Below are positions 36,082 through 44,763 of a stretch of DNA of 64,000 nucleotides, piece by piece; position 1 is the first letter of the stretch; each line of letters starts with the position of its first letter. The notes below the pieces were generated by a model. It did no database searches, was not told the origin of the DNA, and was given only the letters and a program-made list of their open reading frames with translations. This DNA comes from Streptomyces sp. BK340 (GTDB taxonomy: Bacteria > Actinomycetota > Actinomycetes > Streptomycetales > Streptomycetaceae): contig NZ_VISR01000001.1 of NCBI RefSeq assembly GCF_007827595.1, forward strand, positions 372,001 to 436,000, given 5' to 3'. A program made the translations under genes and the position numbers.

Positions 36082-38137
36082 GCTGAGGCGCTTCGGACGC
36101 GGGAAGCTGCCGCGCGCCGCCCTGGTCGCGCTGCTCGTGCTGCCCCTGCTCTACGGCGCCCTGTACCTGTGGTCCTTCTGGGACCCGTACGGCCGTCTGG
36201 ACCGCATCCCGGTGGCCCTGGTGAACGACGACAAGGGTGCCACGACGGGCGGGAAGAAGATCACGGCCGGCGACGACATCATGGCCGGGCTCCGCGACAG
36301 CAAGACCTTCGCGTGGCACGAGGTGAGCGACGCCGAGGCCCGCAGGGGCGTCGAGGACGGCACCTACTACCTGTCGCTGACGATGCCGGCCGACTTCAGT
36401 GACCGGATCGCCTCCAGCTCGGGGGACTCCCCGGAGACGGGCGCGCTGCGGGTGCGCACGAACGACGCGAACAACTACATCGTCGGCCAGATCTCCCGGA
36501 CGGTCTTCAACGAGGTCCGCAGGGCCGCATCCACCCATGCGTCCCGGACCTTCCTGGACAAGATCTTCATCTCCTTCTCCGGCATCCACGACAAGACCGT
36601 GACGGCGGCCGAGGGCGCCGACCGGCTCAAGGGGGGCCTCGGGAAGGCGGAGAAGGGATCCAAGGATCTCGCCGACGGCCTGAAGGACGCCAAGGGCGGC
36701 AGCGGCAGGCTCTCCAAGGGCCTGACGAAGCTCACCCAGGGCTCGAGCGACCTGGAGAACGGCTCGCAGCGGGTCGCGGACGGCACCCAGACCCTCGCCG
36801 ACAACGTCAACGGCGTCTACCGCAAGGCCGGACCGTTCCTGAAGGACAACGAGAAGACCATCGGGGACACCGCTCGGCTGGTCGCCGACTCGGCCGAGGC
36901 GGTCCGCCGCAACCTCGACGACCTGGTGAAGCTCGCGCCGGGCGCCGCACGGACGGCCCACGCGTCCGCGGCCGTCCTGGACGAGGTCTACCAGGCGCGC
37001 TGCGCGAGCGCGGCGATCCCCGACCCCGTCTGCCCCGACCTGAAGAAGGCCAGGCAGGCGGCGGCCGACGTGGCCACCGTCGCCGACGACCTCAACACCC
37101 TGATCGCCGACCAGAACGGCGACCTGAAGACGCTGCGGACCAACCTCACCAAGCTCCAGACGCAGGCCGAGGCCCTGGCCGAGCGCGCGCCGCACCTCTA
37201 CGAGGACGTGAACGACGCCGTCACGAAGATCAACAAGCTGAACGGCGGCGCGGCCGAGGTCGCCGCCGGCGCCAAGAAGCTCCATGCCGGACTGGGTACC
37301 GCCGGCACCGGCGCGGTGAAGCTCGACCAGGGCATCGGGACGGCCGAGTCGGGCGCCCAGACCCTGAGCGGCGGCATGTACAAGCTGGTCGACGGCTCCG
37401 GAAAGCTCGCCGGCGGTCTGCACGACGGCGCGAAGAAGATCCCCGACTACGACAAGCAGGACCGCGACCAGCACACCGGCGTGATGGCCGACCCGGTCCA
37501 GCTCGCCACCCACGACCTGCACAAGGCGCCCAACTACGGCACCGGCTTCGCCCCTTACTTCATCCCCCTGTCCCTGTGGGTGGGCGCGATGGTGGCGTAC
37601 ATGCTGATCCCGCCGCTCAACCGGCGTGCCCTGGCGGCCGGTTCGCCGGCCTGGCGGATCGCGCTGGCCGGCTGGCTGCCGGTGGCCGCGGTGGGCGTGC
37701 TGCAGACGGCGGCCCTGATGTCCGTGCTGCACTGGGCGATCGGCCTGCAGATGGCGCGGGCGGCCGGCACGGTCGGCTTCCTGTTCCTGGTGACGGCGTG
37801 TTTCGCCGCGATCGTGCAGTGGCTCAACGCCCGCTTCGGTGCGGCCGGCCGGATCCTCGTGCTGGCCCTGCTGATGCTCCAGCTGACCTCGGCGGGCGGC
37901 ACCTACCCGGTGCAGACCAGTCCGGGCTTCTTCAACGCCCTCCACCCGTTCCTGCCGATGAGCTACATCGTGGCGGCCCTGCGCCGGCTGATCACGGGCG
38001 GCGGGCTCGGCCCGGTGTGGCTGGCGTGCGGGGTACTGGCCGCGTTCACCGCGGGCGCCCTGGCCCTGACCGCGCTCGCGGCCCGGCGCCGCCAGGTGTG
38101 GACGCTGGACCGGCTGCACCCGGAGCTGAGCCTGTGA
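36053..38137 (+). CDS. YhgE/Pip-domain ABC-type membrane protein
   Basis: Large integral membrane protein of 694 residues in the YhgE/Pip (phage infection protein-like) family, related to ABC-2 permeases. One membrane helix lies near the N-terminus (about 18-40). A long extracytoplasmic region (about 45-490) is rich in Asp/Lys/Gly repeats such as KGLTKLTQGSSDLENGSQ, typical of the family's heptad-like stalk. Five or six C-terminal helices follow. ATG 36053 is preceded by AGGAGGAGG. It overlaps the ATPase gene upstream and its TGA overlaps a possible TetR start. The exported substrate is unknown. Confidence 0.88.
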   Translation: MRSPRLAALELRRFGRGKLPRAALVALLVLPLLYGALYLWSFWDPYGRLDRIPVALVNDDKGATTGGKKITAGDDIMAGLRDSKTFAWHEVSDAEARRGVEDGTYYLSLTMPADFSDRIASSSGDSPETGALRVRTNDANNYIVGQISRTVFNEVRRAASTHASRTFLDKIFISFSGIHDKTVTAAEGADRLKGGLGKAEKGSKDLADGLKDAKGGSGRLSKGLTKLTQGSSDLENGSQRVADGTQTLADNVNGVYRKAGPFLKDNEKTIGDTARLVADSAEAVRRNLDDLVKLAPGAARTAHASAAVLDEVYQARCASAAIPDPVCPDLKKARQAAADVATVADDLNTLIADQNGDLKTLRTNLTKLQTQAEALAERAPHLYEDVNDAVTKINKLNGGAAEVAAGAKKLHAGLGTAGTGAVKLDQGIGTAESGAQTLSGGMYKLVDGSGKLAGGLHDGAKKIPDYDKQDRDQHTGVMADPVQLATHDLHKAPNYGTGFAPYFIPLSLWVGAMVAYMLIPPLNRRALAAGSPAWRIALAGWLPVAAVGVLQTAALMSVLHWAIGLQMARAAGTVGFLFLVTACFAAIVQWLNARFGAAGRILVLALLMLQLTSAGGTYPVQTSPGFFNALHPFLPMSYIVAALRRLITGGGLGPVWLACGVLAAFTAGALALTALAARRRQVWTLDRLHPELSL

Positions 38138-38184
38138 TCGCCAAGACGCCCCTGCAGGCGCGCTTACCTGTGACAATCAGGGCC

Positions 38185-38814
38185 ATGGAAAGCAGCAGCG
38201 CCACGTCCGGCACCAGCACGCGCCGCGAGGCGACCCGGCAGAAGCTCTACGAGGCGGCCGTCACACTCATCGCCGAGCAGGGCTTCTCCGCCACCACGGT
38301 GGACGAGATCGCCGAGCGGGCCGGAGTCGCGAAGGGCACGGTCTACTACAACTTCGCGAGCAAGTCGGTCCTCTTCGAGGAGCTGCTGCGGCACGGCGTG
38401 GGCCTCCTCACCGCCTCTCTGCGGGAGGCGGCCGAGCGGACCGCGGCCGAGGGCGGCAGCAAGGTGGACGCGCTGGACGCGATGGTCCGCGCCGGACTGG
38501 TCTTCATCGACCGCTACCCGGCCTTCACCCAGCTCTACGTGGCCGAACTGTGGCGCACCAACCGCGCCTGGCAGTCCACCTTGATGGTGGTGCGGCAGGA
38601 GGCCGTAGCGGTCGTCGAGGGGGTGCTGCGCGAGGGTGTGGCGGCCGGCGAGTTCAGCGACGAGATCGACGTCCAGCTGACGGCGGCCGCGCTGGTCGGC
38701 ATGGTCCTGGTGGCCGCCCTGGACTGGAAGTCCTTCCAGCCGGAGCGCTCTCTGGACGACGTGCACGCGGCCCTGTCCCGGCTGCTCCAGGGGCGCGTGA
38801 GCGGGAAGGGCTGA
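38185..38814 (+). CDS. TetR-family transcriptional regulator
   Basis: Probable repressor of the preceding transporter genes. 209 residues: HTH in the N-terminal domain with the pattern LIAEQGFSATTVDEIAERAGVAKGTVYYNFASKSVLFEEL (about 29-68) and a C-terminal ligand-binding domain of the AcrR-C-like type. Start choice: ATG 38185 follows GACAAT by 7 nt (leaderless-like). A GTG at 38134 overlapping the YhgE stop, or a GTG at 38170, are alternatives. The palindrome at 35225-35238 is the likely operator. Confidence 0.88.
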   Translation: MESSSATSGTSTRREATRQKLYEAAVTLIAEQGFSATTVDEIAERAGVAKGTVYYNFASKSVLFEELLRHGVGLLTASLREAAERTAAEGGSKVDALDAMVRAGLVFIDRYPAFTQLYVAELWRTNRAWQSTLMVVRQEAVAVVEGVLREGVAAGEFSDEIDVQLTAAALVGMVLVAALDWKSFQPERSLDDVHAALSRLLQGRVSGKG

Positions 38815-38831
38815 GCCCACCGCGAGCACAC

Positions 38832-38868
38832 GGAAGGCGCCGGTCCGTCGGCCGGACCGGCGCCTTCC
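38832..38868 (+). terminator. Hairpin terminator after the TetR gene
   Basis: A perfect 16-bp stem, 38832-38847 with 38853-38868, around the loop TCGGC, starting 18 nt after the TetR stop codon. Confidence 0.8.
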
Positions 38869-39189
38869 CACTCCCCCGTACTTCCCGTACTCCCCCGTGC
38901 TCCCCCCGTACGGATTCCCCCTTCGGTCCCCCGTGGTGGTCTGCCCCGGGCCCCCCGTGCCTCGCTTCCGCCGACGGATCGGCGGAAGGAGCGGCCAGGG
39001 CGCGGGCGCCGCTCCGCCGCCCCGTGTCGGCGGTGCCGGTCCGCGCCCCCTTGCCGTGTCTCCACTCTCCCGTCCACGCCTGTCCCGCCCCATCCGCGCG
39101 CGTACTCATCTCGGTGCCTAGGTACGGATACTCACGCGTGTGTGCACGGGCCCACGACGCCGGCCCGCCGACTGGCTACGATCGCCTCC
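38869..39189. other. Non-coding stretch between the TetR and DUF4126 genes
   Basis: About 320 nt. The first 70 nt of the plus strand are pyrimidine-rich, with three CCGTAC units (38870-38925 area). The right end holds TACGAT (39177-39182), 7 nt before the next GTG start. No gene is supported here. Confidence 0.45.
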
Positions 39190-39804
39190 GTGTCCGTACT
39201 CCCCTTGGTCTTCACCAGCGGCTGGGCCAGCGGCATCAACGCCTATGCGGTGGTGCTGCTGCTCGGCCTCTTCGGCGTGACGGGGGTGAGCGACGACGTC
39301 CCGCAGGCGTTGCAGCGCCCCGAGGTGCTGATCGTGGCCGGCGTGCTGTTCCTGTGCGAGGCGGTGGCCGACAAGATCCCGTACGTCGACTCGGCGTGGG
39401 ACTCCGTGCACACGGTCGTCCGGCCGCTCGCGGGCGCCTGGGTCGGGGCTCTGCTCGCCGGGCACAGCGGTTCGCTGTCGGACGTGGCGGCCGGGCTGAT
39501 CGGCGGTTCGACCGCGCTGGCCAGTCACACCGTGAAGACCGGGACGCGGATGGCGGTCAACACCTCACCTGAGCCGGTCAGCAACTTCGTGCTGAGCCTC
39601 GCCGAGGATCTCGGGGTGGCCGGCCTCGTCACGTTCGCGATATTCCATCCGGAGGCCGCCGCGGTCGTCGCGGCGGTGCTGCTCGTCTCCGGGCTCGTGG
39701 TGCTGGTGTTCCTGATCTCGCGGATCCGGCGCTTCCTGCGGCGCCGGGCCCAGCGGCGGGAGGAACGGCGGCTGGCCCAGCAGGTGCCCGGACCGCCCGG
39801 CTGA
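39190..39804 (+). CDS. DUF4126 integral membrane protein
   Basis: Membrane protein of unknown function, 204 residues. The N-terminal LPLVFTSGWASGINAYAVVLLLGLFG and the GAWVGALLAGHSGS.. AAGLIGGSTALASHTVKTGTRMAVN block are the DUF4126 hallmarks; about five hydrophobic segments are visible and a basic Arg-rich tail ends it. GTG 39190 is chosen because TACGAT ends 7 nt before it and no ribosome site is seen; an upstream start at 39142 lacks hydrophobic or conserved residues. It is 46 nt ahead of the oxidoreductase gene. Confidence 0.82.
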   Translation: MSVLPLVFTSGWASGINAYAVVLLLGLFGVTGVSDDVPQALQRPEVLIVAGVLFLCEAVADKIPYVDSAWDSVHTVVRPLAGAWVGALLAGHSGSLSDVAAGLIGGSTALASHTVKTGTRMAVNTSPEPVSNFVLSLAEDLGVAGLVTFAIFHPEAAAVVAAVLLVSGLVVLVFLISRIRRFLRRRAQRREERRLAQQVPGPPG

Positions 39805-39850
39805 CCGCCCGCGGGCCGCGTTGTCGGTGGCGGTCGATAAAGTCGCAGGC

Positions 39851-41365
39851 ATGGCACGGATTGCGGTGATCGGCGCCGGGATGGGCGCGATGGCGGCCGC
39901 TGCCCGGCTGGCCGTCGCGGGCCACCGGGTGGCGGTGTACGAGCGTACGGACACGTACGGCGGCGCGGTGCGCCGCTTCGAGCGGGACGGATTCGCCTTC
40001 GACACCGGCCCCGGGCTGCTGACGCTGCCCGCCGTGTACCGCGATCTGTTCGTCAAGACCGGCAAGGAGCCGCTGGAGGACGTCGTCGAGCTGGTCCAGG
40101 TCGACCCGGCCGCGCGGCACGTCTTCGCGGACGGCACGCGGGTGTCCCTGCCGAACGCCTCGCGCGCGGGTGTCGTCGCCGCCCTGGACGAGGCGCTGGG
40201 CGCGGGGGCCGGGCAGCGCTGGGGCGACTTCCTGGTGCGGGCCCGCGAGGCCTGGGACCGCACGCGCAGGCCGCTGCTGGAGGAGCCCCTGTGGCCCGAC
40301 TGGCAGGTGCTGGCCGCGCGGGAGCCCTATCCGGCGGTCCCGCACAAGCGGCTGCTGCGCACGCGCCGGGCGGGCACGCCGGCCGAGATCGGTTCCTGGG
40401 AGCTGCGCGACGAGCGTCTGGCGGCCCTCCTGGAGAGCCATGTGCTCGGGTACGGCCTCGATCCCCGGACCGCTCCGGCGAGCGCGGCCGTGCTGCCGTA
40501 CATGGAGCACGCCTTCGGCACCTGGTACGTGCGCGGGGGCATCCGGGAGCTGGCGCGCGCGGTGTACGAGCGGTGCCTGCGGCGGAGGGTCGAGTTCAGC
40601 TTCGGCGCCGAGGTGACCGGGATCCTGGAGAAGGACGGCCGGGCGGCGGGGGTGGAGCTTGCCGACGGCTCGGTGGCCGAGGCGGACCACGTGGTGGCGG
40701 ACGTGGACCCGGCGCGGCTGCGGGCCCTGACGGAACATCCGCTGGACGCGGACGGGGACGTGCGGGCCGATGATCCGGTCCTGCCCCGGCCCGGACGGTT
40801 GACGGCCCTGCTGGCCCTGCGGGGCGGTCGCGAGTCCGGGGCCGTCCACCGCACGGTCGTCCACGCGCCGGACGCCGAGACCGAGCTGGACTTCCTGGCC
40901 TCGCCCGGCGGCGACCGGCCCGTGTGTCCCACGGTGACCGTGCTGCGCCCGGACGACCCCGCGCTCAGACCGGACGAAGCGCACGAGTCCGTGGTGGTGT
41001 CCGCCGTGGTGTCGGCCGAGGCCGCCTGGGAGGACGAGGGCACGGTCCGGAGCTACACGGACTTCCTGCTGGAAGCCGCCGAGCGCGCGGTGCCCGGGCT
41101 GCGGGAGCGCCTGCTGTGGCACGAGGTGCGCACACCCGTGCACACGGAGGAGGAGACGGGTGCCCGGTTCGGGGCCGTGCCCGCTCCCGCGCTCGCCGCC
41201 GGCCGGGGCCGTTACCTGTACCCGGCGAACACCACCCGCCTGCCCGGGCTGTACCGGGTGGGCGGCTGGTCGCACCCCGGCGGCGGTCTCCCGCACGCCG
41301 GCATGTCGGGTGCGCTGGTGGCCGGGCTGATCGTGGAGGGGCCGGAGTTCCGCGGCTCGCAGTGA
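39851..41365 (+). CDS. CrtI-like FAD-dependent phytoene-desaturase-family oxidoreductase
   Basis: FAD flavoprotein of 504 residues in the CrtI/amine-oxidase superfamily. N-terminal dinucleotide fold VIGAGMGAMAAAARLAVAGHRVAVYE (about 5-30) with GGAVRRFERDGFAFDTGPGLLTLPAVYRDLF, and the C-terminal LPGLYRVGGWSHPGGGLPHAGMSGALVAG block of carotenoid desaturases/isomerases. No other carotenoid gene lies nearby, so the substrate is open. ATG 39851 follows TAAAGT by 7 nt with no ribosome site; an upstream start at 39821 lies in the spacer. Confidence 0.85.
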   Translation: MARIAVIGAGMGAMAAAARLAVAGHRVAVYERTDTYGGAVRRFERDGFAFDTGPGLLTLPAVYRDLFVKTGKEPLEDVVELVQVDPAARHVFADGTRVSLPNASRAGVVAALDEALGAGAGQRWGDFLVRAREAWDRTRRPLLEEPLWPDWQVLAAREPYPAVPHKRLLRTRRAGTPAEIGSWELRDERLAALLESHVLGYGLDPRTAPASAAVLPYMEHAFGTWYVRGGIRELARAVYERCLRRRVEFSFGAEVTGILEKDGRAAGVELADGSVAEADHVVADVDPARLRALTEHPLDADGDVRADDPVLPRPGRLTALLALRGGRESGAVHRTVVHAPDAETELDFLASPGGDRPVCPTVTVLRPDDPALRPDEAHESVVVSAVVSAEAAWEDEGTVRSYTDFLLEAAERAVPGLRERLLWHEVRTPVHTEEETGARFGAVPAPALAAGRGRYLYPANTTRLPGLYRVGGWSHPGGGLPHAGMSGALVAGLIVEGPEFRGSQ

Positions 41366-41378
41366 GCCGCGGCAGGCC

Positions 41379-42311
41379 TCAGAAGCGGTACTGCTCGTCG
41401 TACCCGGAGCCGGGCTGGGGCTGCTGCTCGTGGCCCTGGTAGGGATACGGCTGCTCCTGCGGGAGTTCGCCGCCGTAGGTCTCGTCGTTGCGCTGCTGCG
41501 GGACCCAGACTCCGCCGGCCGGGGTCTCCCCGTAGCCGCCGGTGGCGTACGGGTCCTGGCCGTAGCCCTGCTGGGCGTACTGCTGCTGGTCGTAGCCGGT
41601 GCCGTACGAGGTGCCGCCGTAGGACTGGGTGCCGATGTACGGGTCGGAGTAGTTGGCGTAGCCCTGCTGCTGGCCGCCGGTGTCGTAGCCGTAGCCCTGC
41701 TGGGCGTAGCCCGAGTAGTCGTAGGCGTAGTTCTGCTCGGCGGCCTGGGCCTGGGCCGCACCCGCGTAGGCGGTGTCGCCGTAGACGCCGTAGGAGCCTG
41801 TGTCGTCCGGGAGGGGCTGGGGCTCGTAGACGGCGGTGGTCTCGGCTGCCGTGGGGTCGGCCGGGCGGCCCGGGGTGAAGACGTCGTCGTGGTCGTGGTC
41901 GTAGTCGTCCTCGCCGTAGGCCTGCTGGTCACGGCGGTAGTCGGCGTCGCGGTCGTCGCCGTCGGCGGCCTCCAGGTCGGAGACCTCGAGGCTCGGGTCT
42001 TGCCGGTCCGCCCTGCCGCGGCGGCGCTTGCTGCTCCCGCCCTCGGCCTCGGCGTCGGGACGCTTGACCGCCCAGCCGGCGGCGAAGCCGCGGCGGAAGG
42101 ACAGCGTGACGTAGGTCTGGCCGAGCGCGAAGGCGATCGCGCCCACACCGATCACGATGACGGACGGCATGAGCACGCCGATCACGACACCGAGGAAGCC
42201 GACGAAGGCGAGCAGCCGCCAGCGCAGCCGTGCCTTGTACTGAAGCAGCACCTCGCCGAGCAACCACAGTGCGACGATGCCGAACGCGATGTAGAGGACC
42301 GTCCAGCCCAT
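41379..42311 (-). CDS. Membrane protein with Tyr/Gln/Gly-rich C-terminal tail
   Basis: Unknown function, 310 residues. Two hydrophobic segments near the N-terminus (about 4-20 and 33-68) are followed by an acidic/basic linker (about 85-135). A long low-complexity region rich in Tyr, Gln and Gly follows (YAQQGYGYDTGGQQQGY-type repeats), resembling prion-like or phase-separating tails. The start ATG 42309-42311 has GAGGGG close upstream. It is transcribed away from the CrtI-like gene and follows metF by about 55 nt on the same strand. Confidence 0.78.
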   Translation of the reverse strand: MGWTVLYIAFGIVALWLLGEVLLQYKARLRWRLLAFVGFLGVVIGVLMPSVIVIGVGAIAFALGQTYVTLSFRRGFAAGWAVKRPDAEAEGGSSKRRRGRADRQDPSLEVSDLEAADGDDRDADYRRDQQAYGEDDYDHDHDDVFTPGRPADPTAAETTAVYEPQPLPDDTGSYGVYGDTAYAGAAQAQAAEQNYAYDYSGYAQQGYGYDTGGQQQGYANYSDPYIGTQSYGGTSYGTGYDQQQYAQQGYGQDPYATGGYGETPAGGVWVPQQRNDETYGGELPQEQPYPYQGHEQQPQPGSGYDEQYRF

Positions 42312-42367
42312 GTACGCCCCTCTCCCAGTGACCGCTACGCAGTGTGTCGTATCGCGGTGCGGCCGGT

Positions 42368-43326
<959 letters not shown>

Positions 43327-43362
43327 CCGGGCACCGGAAATTTGCCCGAATTGTCGGATTCC

Positions 43363-43403
43363 TGTCCACCCATTGGACAAAAACATGGACAGGAAGTGGA
43401 CAG
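43363..43403. promoter_or_regulatory. Array of four TGGACA/TGTCCA hexamers upstream of metF
   Basis: TGTCCA at 43363-43368 and TGGACA at 43374-43379, 43386-43391 and 43397-43402 are spaced 11, 12 and 11 bp. The first two form the palindrome TGTCCACCCATTGGACA. All sites lie on one helix face, 37-77 bp above the metF -35. A multimeric regulator site is likely; the regulator is unknown. Confidence 0.6.
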
Positions 43404-43430
43404 GCCCGGGTCCGGACCGGGACCGGGCCT
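43402..43430 (-). terminator. Hairpin at the 3' end of thiE
   Basis: AGGCCCGG (43402-43409) pairs with CCGGGCCT (43423-43430), with the palindrome GTCCGGAC between. It starts at the thiE stop codon. No U-tract. Confidence 0.5.
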
Positions 43431-44076
43431 ACGCCTGCCGCAGTCGCTTCGCGAACTCCGCCGCCGCGGCCGCGGGGTCGTCGGCCTCGGTGATCGCACG
43501 GACCACGACCACCCGGCGGGCCCCCGCGTCCAGCACCTCGTCCAGGTTGCCGAGGTCGATGCCGCCGATCGCGAACCAGGGGCGGTCGGTGCCCAGGGCG
43601 GCGGTGTACCGGACCAGGTCGAGGCCCGGGGCGTGCCGGCCGGGCTTGGTGGGCGTGGGCCAGCAGGGCCCGGTGCAGAAGTAGTCCACGCCCTCCTGGG
43701 CGGCGGCCGCGGCCGCCTCGGACTCGGCGTGCGTGGAGCGGCCGATCAGGACGTCGTCGCCGAGGATCGCGCGGGCCGCGGGAACCGGGAGGTCGCCCTG
43801 GCCGAGGTGCAGCACGCCGGCGGAGGCGGCGTGGGCGACGTCGGCCCGGTCGTTGACCGCGAGCAGCTTGCCGTGCCGGGCGCAGGCGTCGGCGAAGACC
43901 GCCAGGTGCTCCAGCTCCTCGGCGGCCTCCATGCCCTTGTCGCGCAGCTGCACGATGTCGACACCGCCGGCCAGGACCGCGTCCAGGAACTCGGCGAGGT
44001 CGCCCTGCCGGCGGCGGGCGTCCGTGCAGAGGTAGAGGCGGGCCTCGGCGAGGCCGCCGCGGGCGGTGTCGGACAT
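43429..44076 (-). CDS. thiE: Thiamine-phosphate synthase
   Basis: Joins HMP-pyrophosphate and thiazole phosphate to thiamine phosphate. 215-residue TIM barrel: [17 protein letters not shown] (phosphate and pyrimidine site), [42 protein letters not shown] and [31 protein letters not shown] 44074-44076 after GGGGGA. It lies some 2.4 kb from the thiOSG operon and reads the other way. No TPP riboswitch is seen in front of it. Confidence 0.95.
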   Translation of the reverse strand: MSDTARGGLAEARLYLCTDARRRQGDLAEFLDAVLAGGVDIVQLRDKGMEAAEELEHLAVFADACARHGKLLAVNDRADVAHAASAGVLHLGQGDLPVPAARAILGDDVLIGRSTHAESEAAAAAAQEGVDYFCTGPCWPTPTKPGRHAPGLDLVRYTAALGTDRPWFAIGGIDLGNLDEVLDAGARRVVVVRAITEADDPAAAAAEFAKRLRQA

Positions 44077-44165
44077 GCGTGGGTCCCCCGTCGTCGGTGT
44101 ACATGGGCGGGCGAGCGGGTGGCGTACGGGCCGGAGCCCCTACGCCACCCGTGGTGCGGGTCGGT

Positions 44166-44531
44166 TCAGACGGCGAGCGCCTGGGCGCGGCGCTTCACCT
44201 CCGTGCCGCGATTCTCGCTCAGCGCCTGCGCGGGGGTGCCGGGCAGGGTCGGGTCGGGGGTGAAGAGCCACTCGATCATCTCTTCGTCGGTGAAGCCGTC
44301 GTCCCTCAGGAGCGTCAGGGTCCCGGACAGGCCCTTGACGACCTTGTCCCCGTCGATGAAGGCGGCGGGGACGTGCAGCGCCCGGTTCTCACCTCGGCGT
44401 ACGGCGATGAGCTGGCCCTCCTTGACCAGCTGCCGCACACGCGTCACCTCGACGTCGAGCATCTCTGCGATGTCGGGGAGGGTGAGCCAGGCGGGGACGA
44501 GAGCATCGATCTTTGCGTCAATCTCGGTCAC
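44166..44531 (-). CDS. Rv2175c-family DNA-binding protein
   Basis: Small HTH protein of 121 residues: the winged-helix DNA-binding part WLTLPDIAEMLDVEVTRVRQLVKEGQLIAVRRGENRALHVPAAF and a C-terminal domain with DEEMIEWLFTPDPTLPGTPAQAL. In M. tuberculosis, Rv2175c is a DNA-binding substrate of the kinase PknL encoded next to it. Here the PASTA kinase gene is about 4 kb away beyond the thi genes. The Mtb phosphosite (Thr9, from memory) is not at the same position; Thr2 is the only Thr in the first 16 residues. GTG start 44529-44531. Confidence 0.88.
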   Translation of the reverse strand: MTEIDAKIDALVPAWLTLPDIAEMLDVEVTRVRQLVKEGQLIAVRRGENRALHVPAAFIDGDKVVKGLSGTLTLLRDDGFTDEEMIEWLFTPDPTLPGTPAQALSENRGTEVKRRAQALAV

Positions 44532-44595
44532 GGGACAAGCCTGCCATCCCCCACCGGCAGTCGGAAGTCAGGCCGGTCCGCCCGGGAGGACGTGC

Positions 44596-44763
44596 CTAGG
44601 GGGTTTCGTTTGGATCAGCCCGGGTCCGCGACGCCCGGCACGGCACCTCGCCGCGTTGTCGGACCACCCGAGTACGCCCAGTACGCGGGTGATCCTCCGC
44701 CTTGCGATGCACCGCACCGGACGCCGCGGCCTGATCCGACCCGATCCGAACGAAACCCCCTAG
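44596..44763. repeat. 168-bp hairpin-forming inverted-repeat element (MITE-like)
   Basis: The ends CTAGGGGGTTTCGTTTGGATC (44596-44616) and 44743-44763 are inverted copies matching at 20 of 21 positions. Complementarity continues inward with many differences that would still pair as G-U in RNA. At the centre CACCCGAGTAC (44665-44675) faces GTACGCGGGTG (44681-44691) around a GCCCA loop. The element thus folds end to end. Its right CTAG contains the TAG stop of the flanking oxidoreductase gene. No gene is inside. It could be a non-autonomous mobile element or a structured 3' end RNA. Confidence 0.8.
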
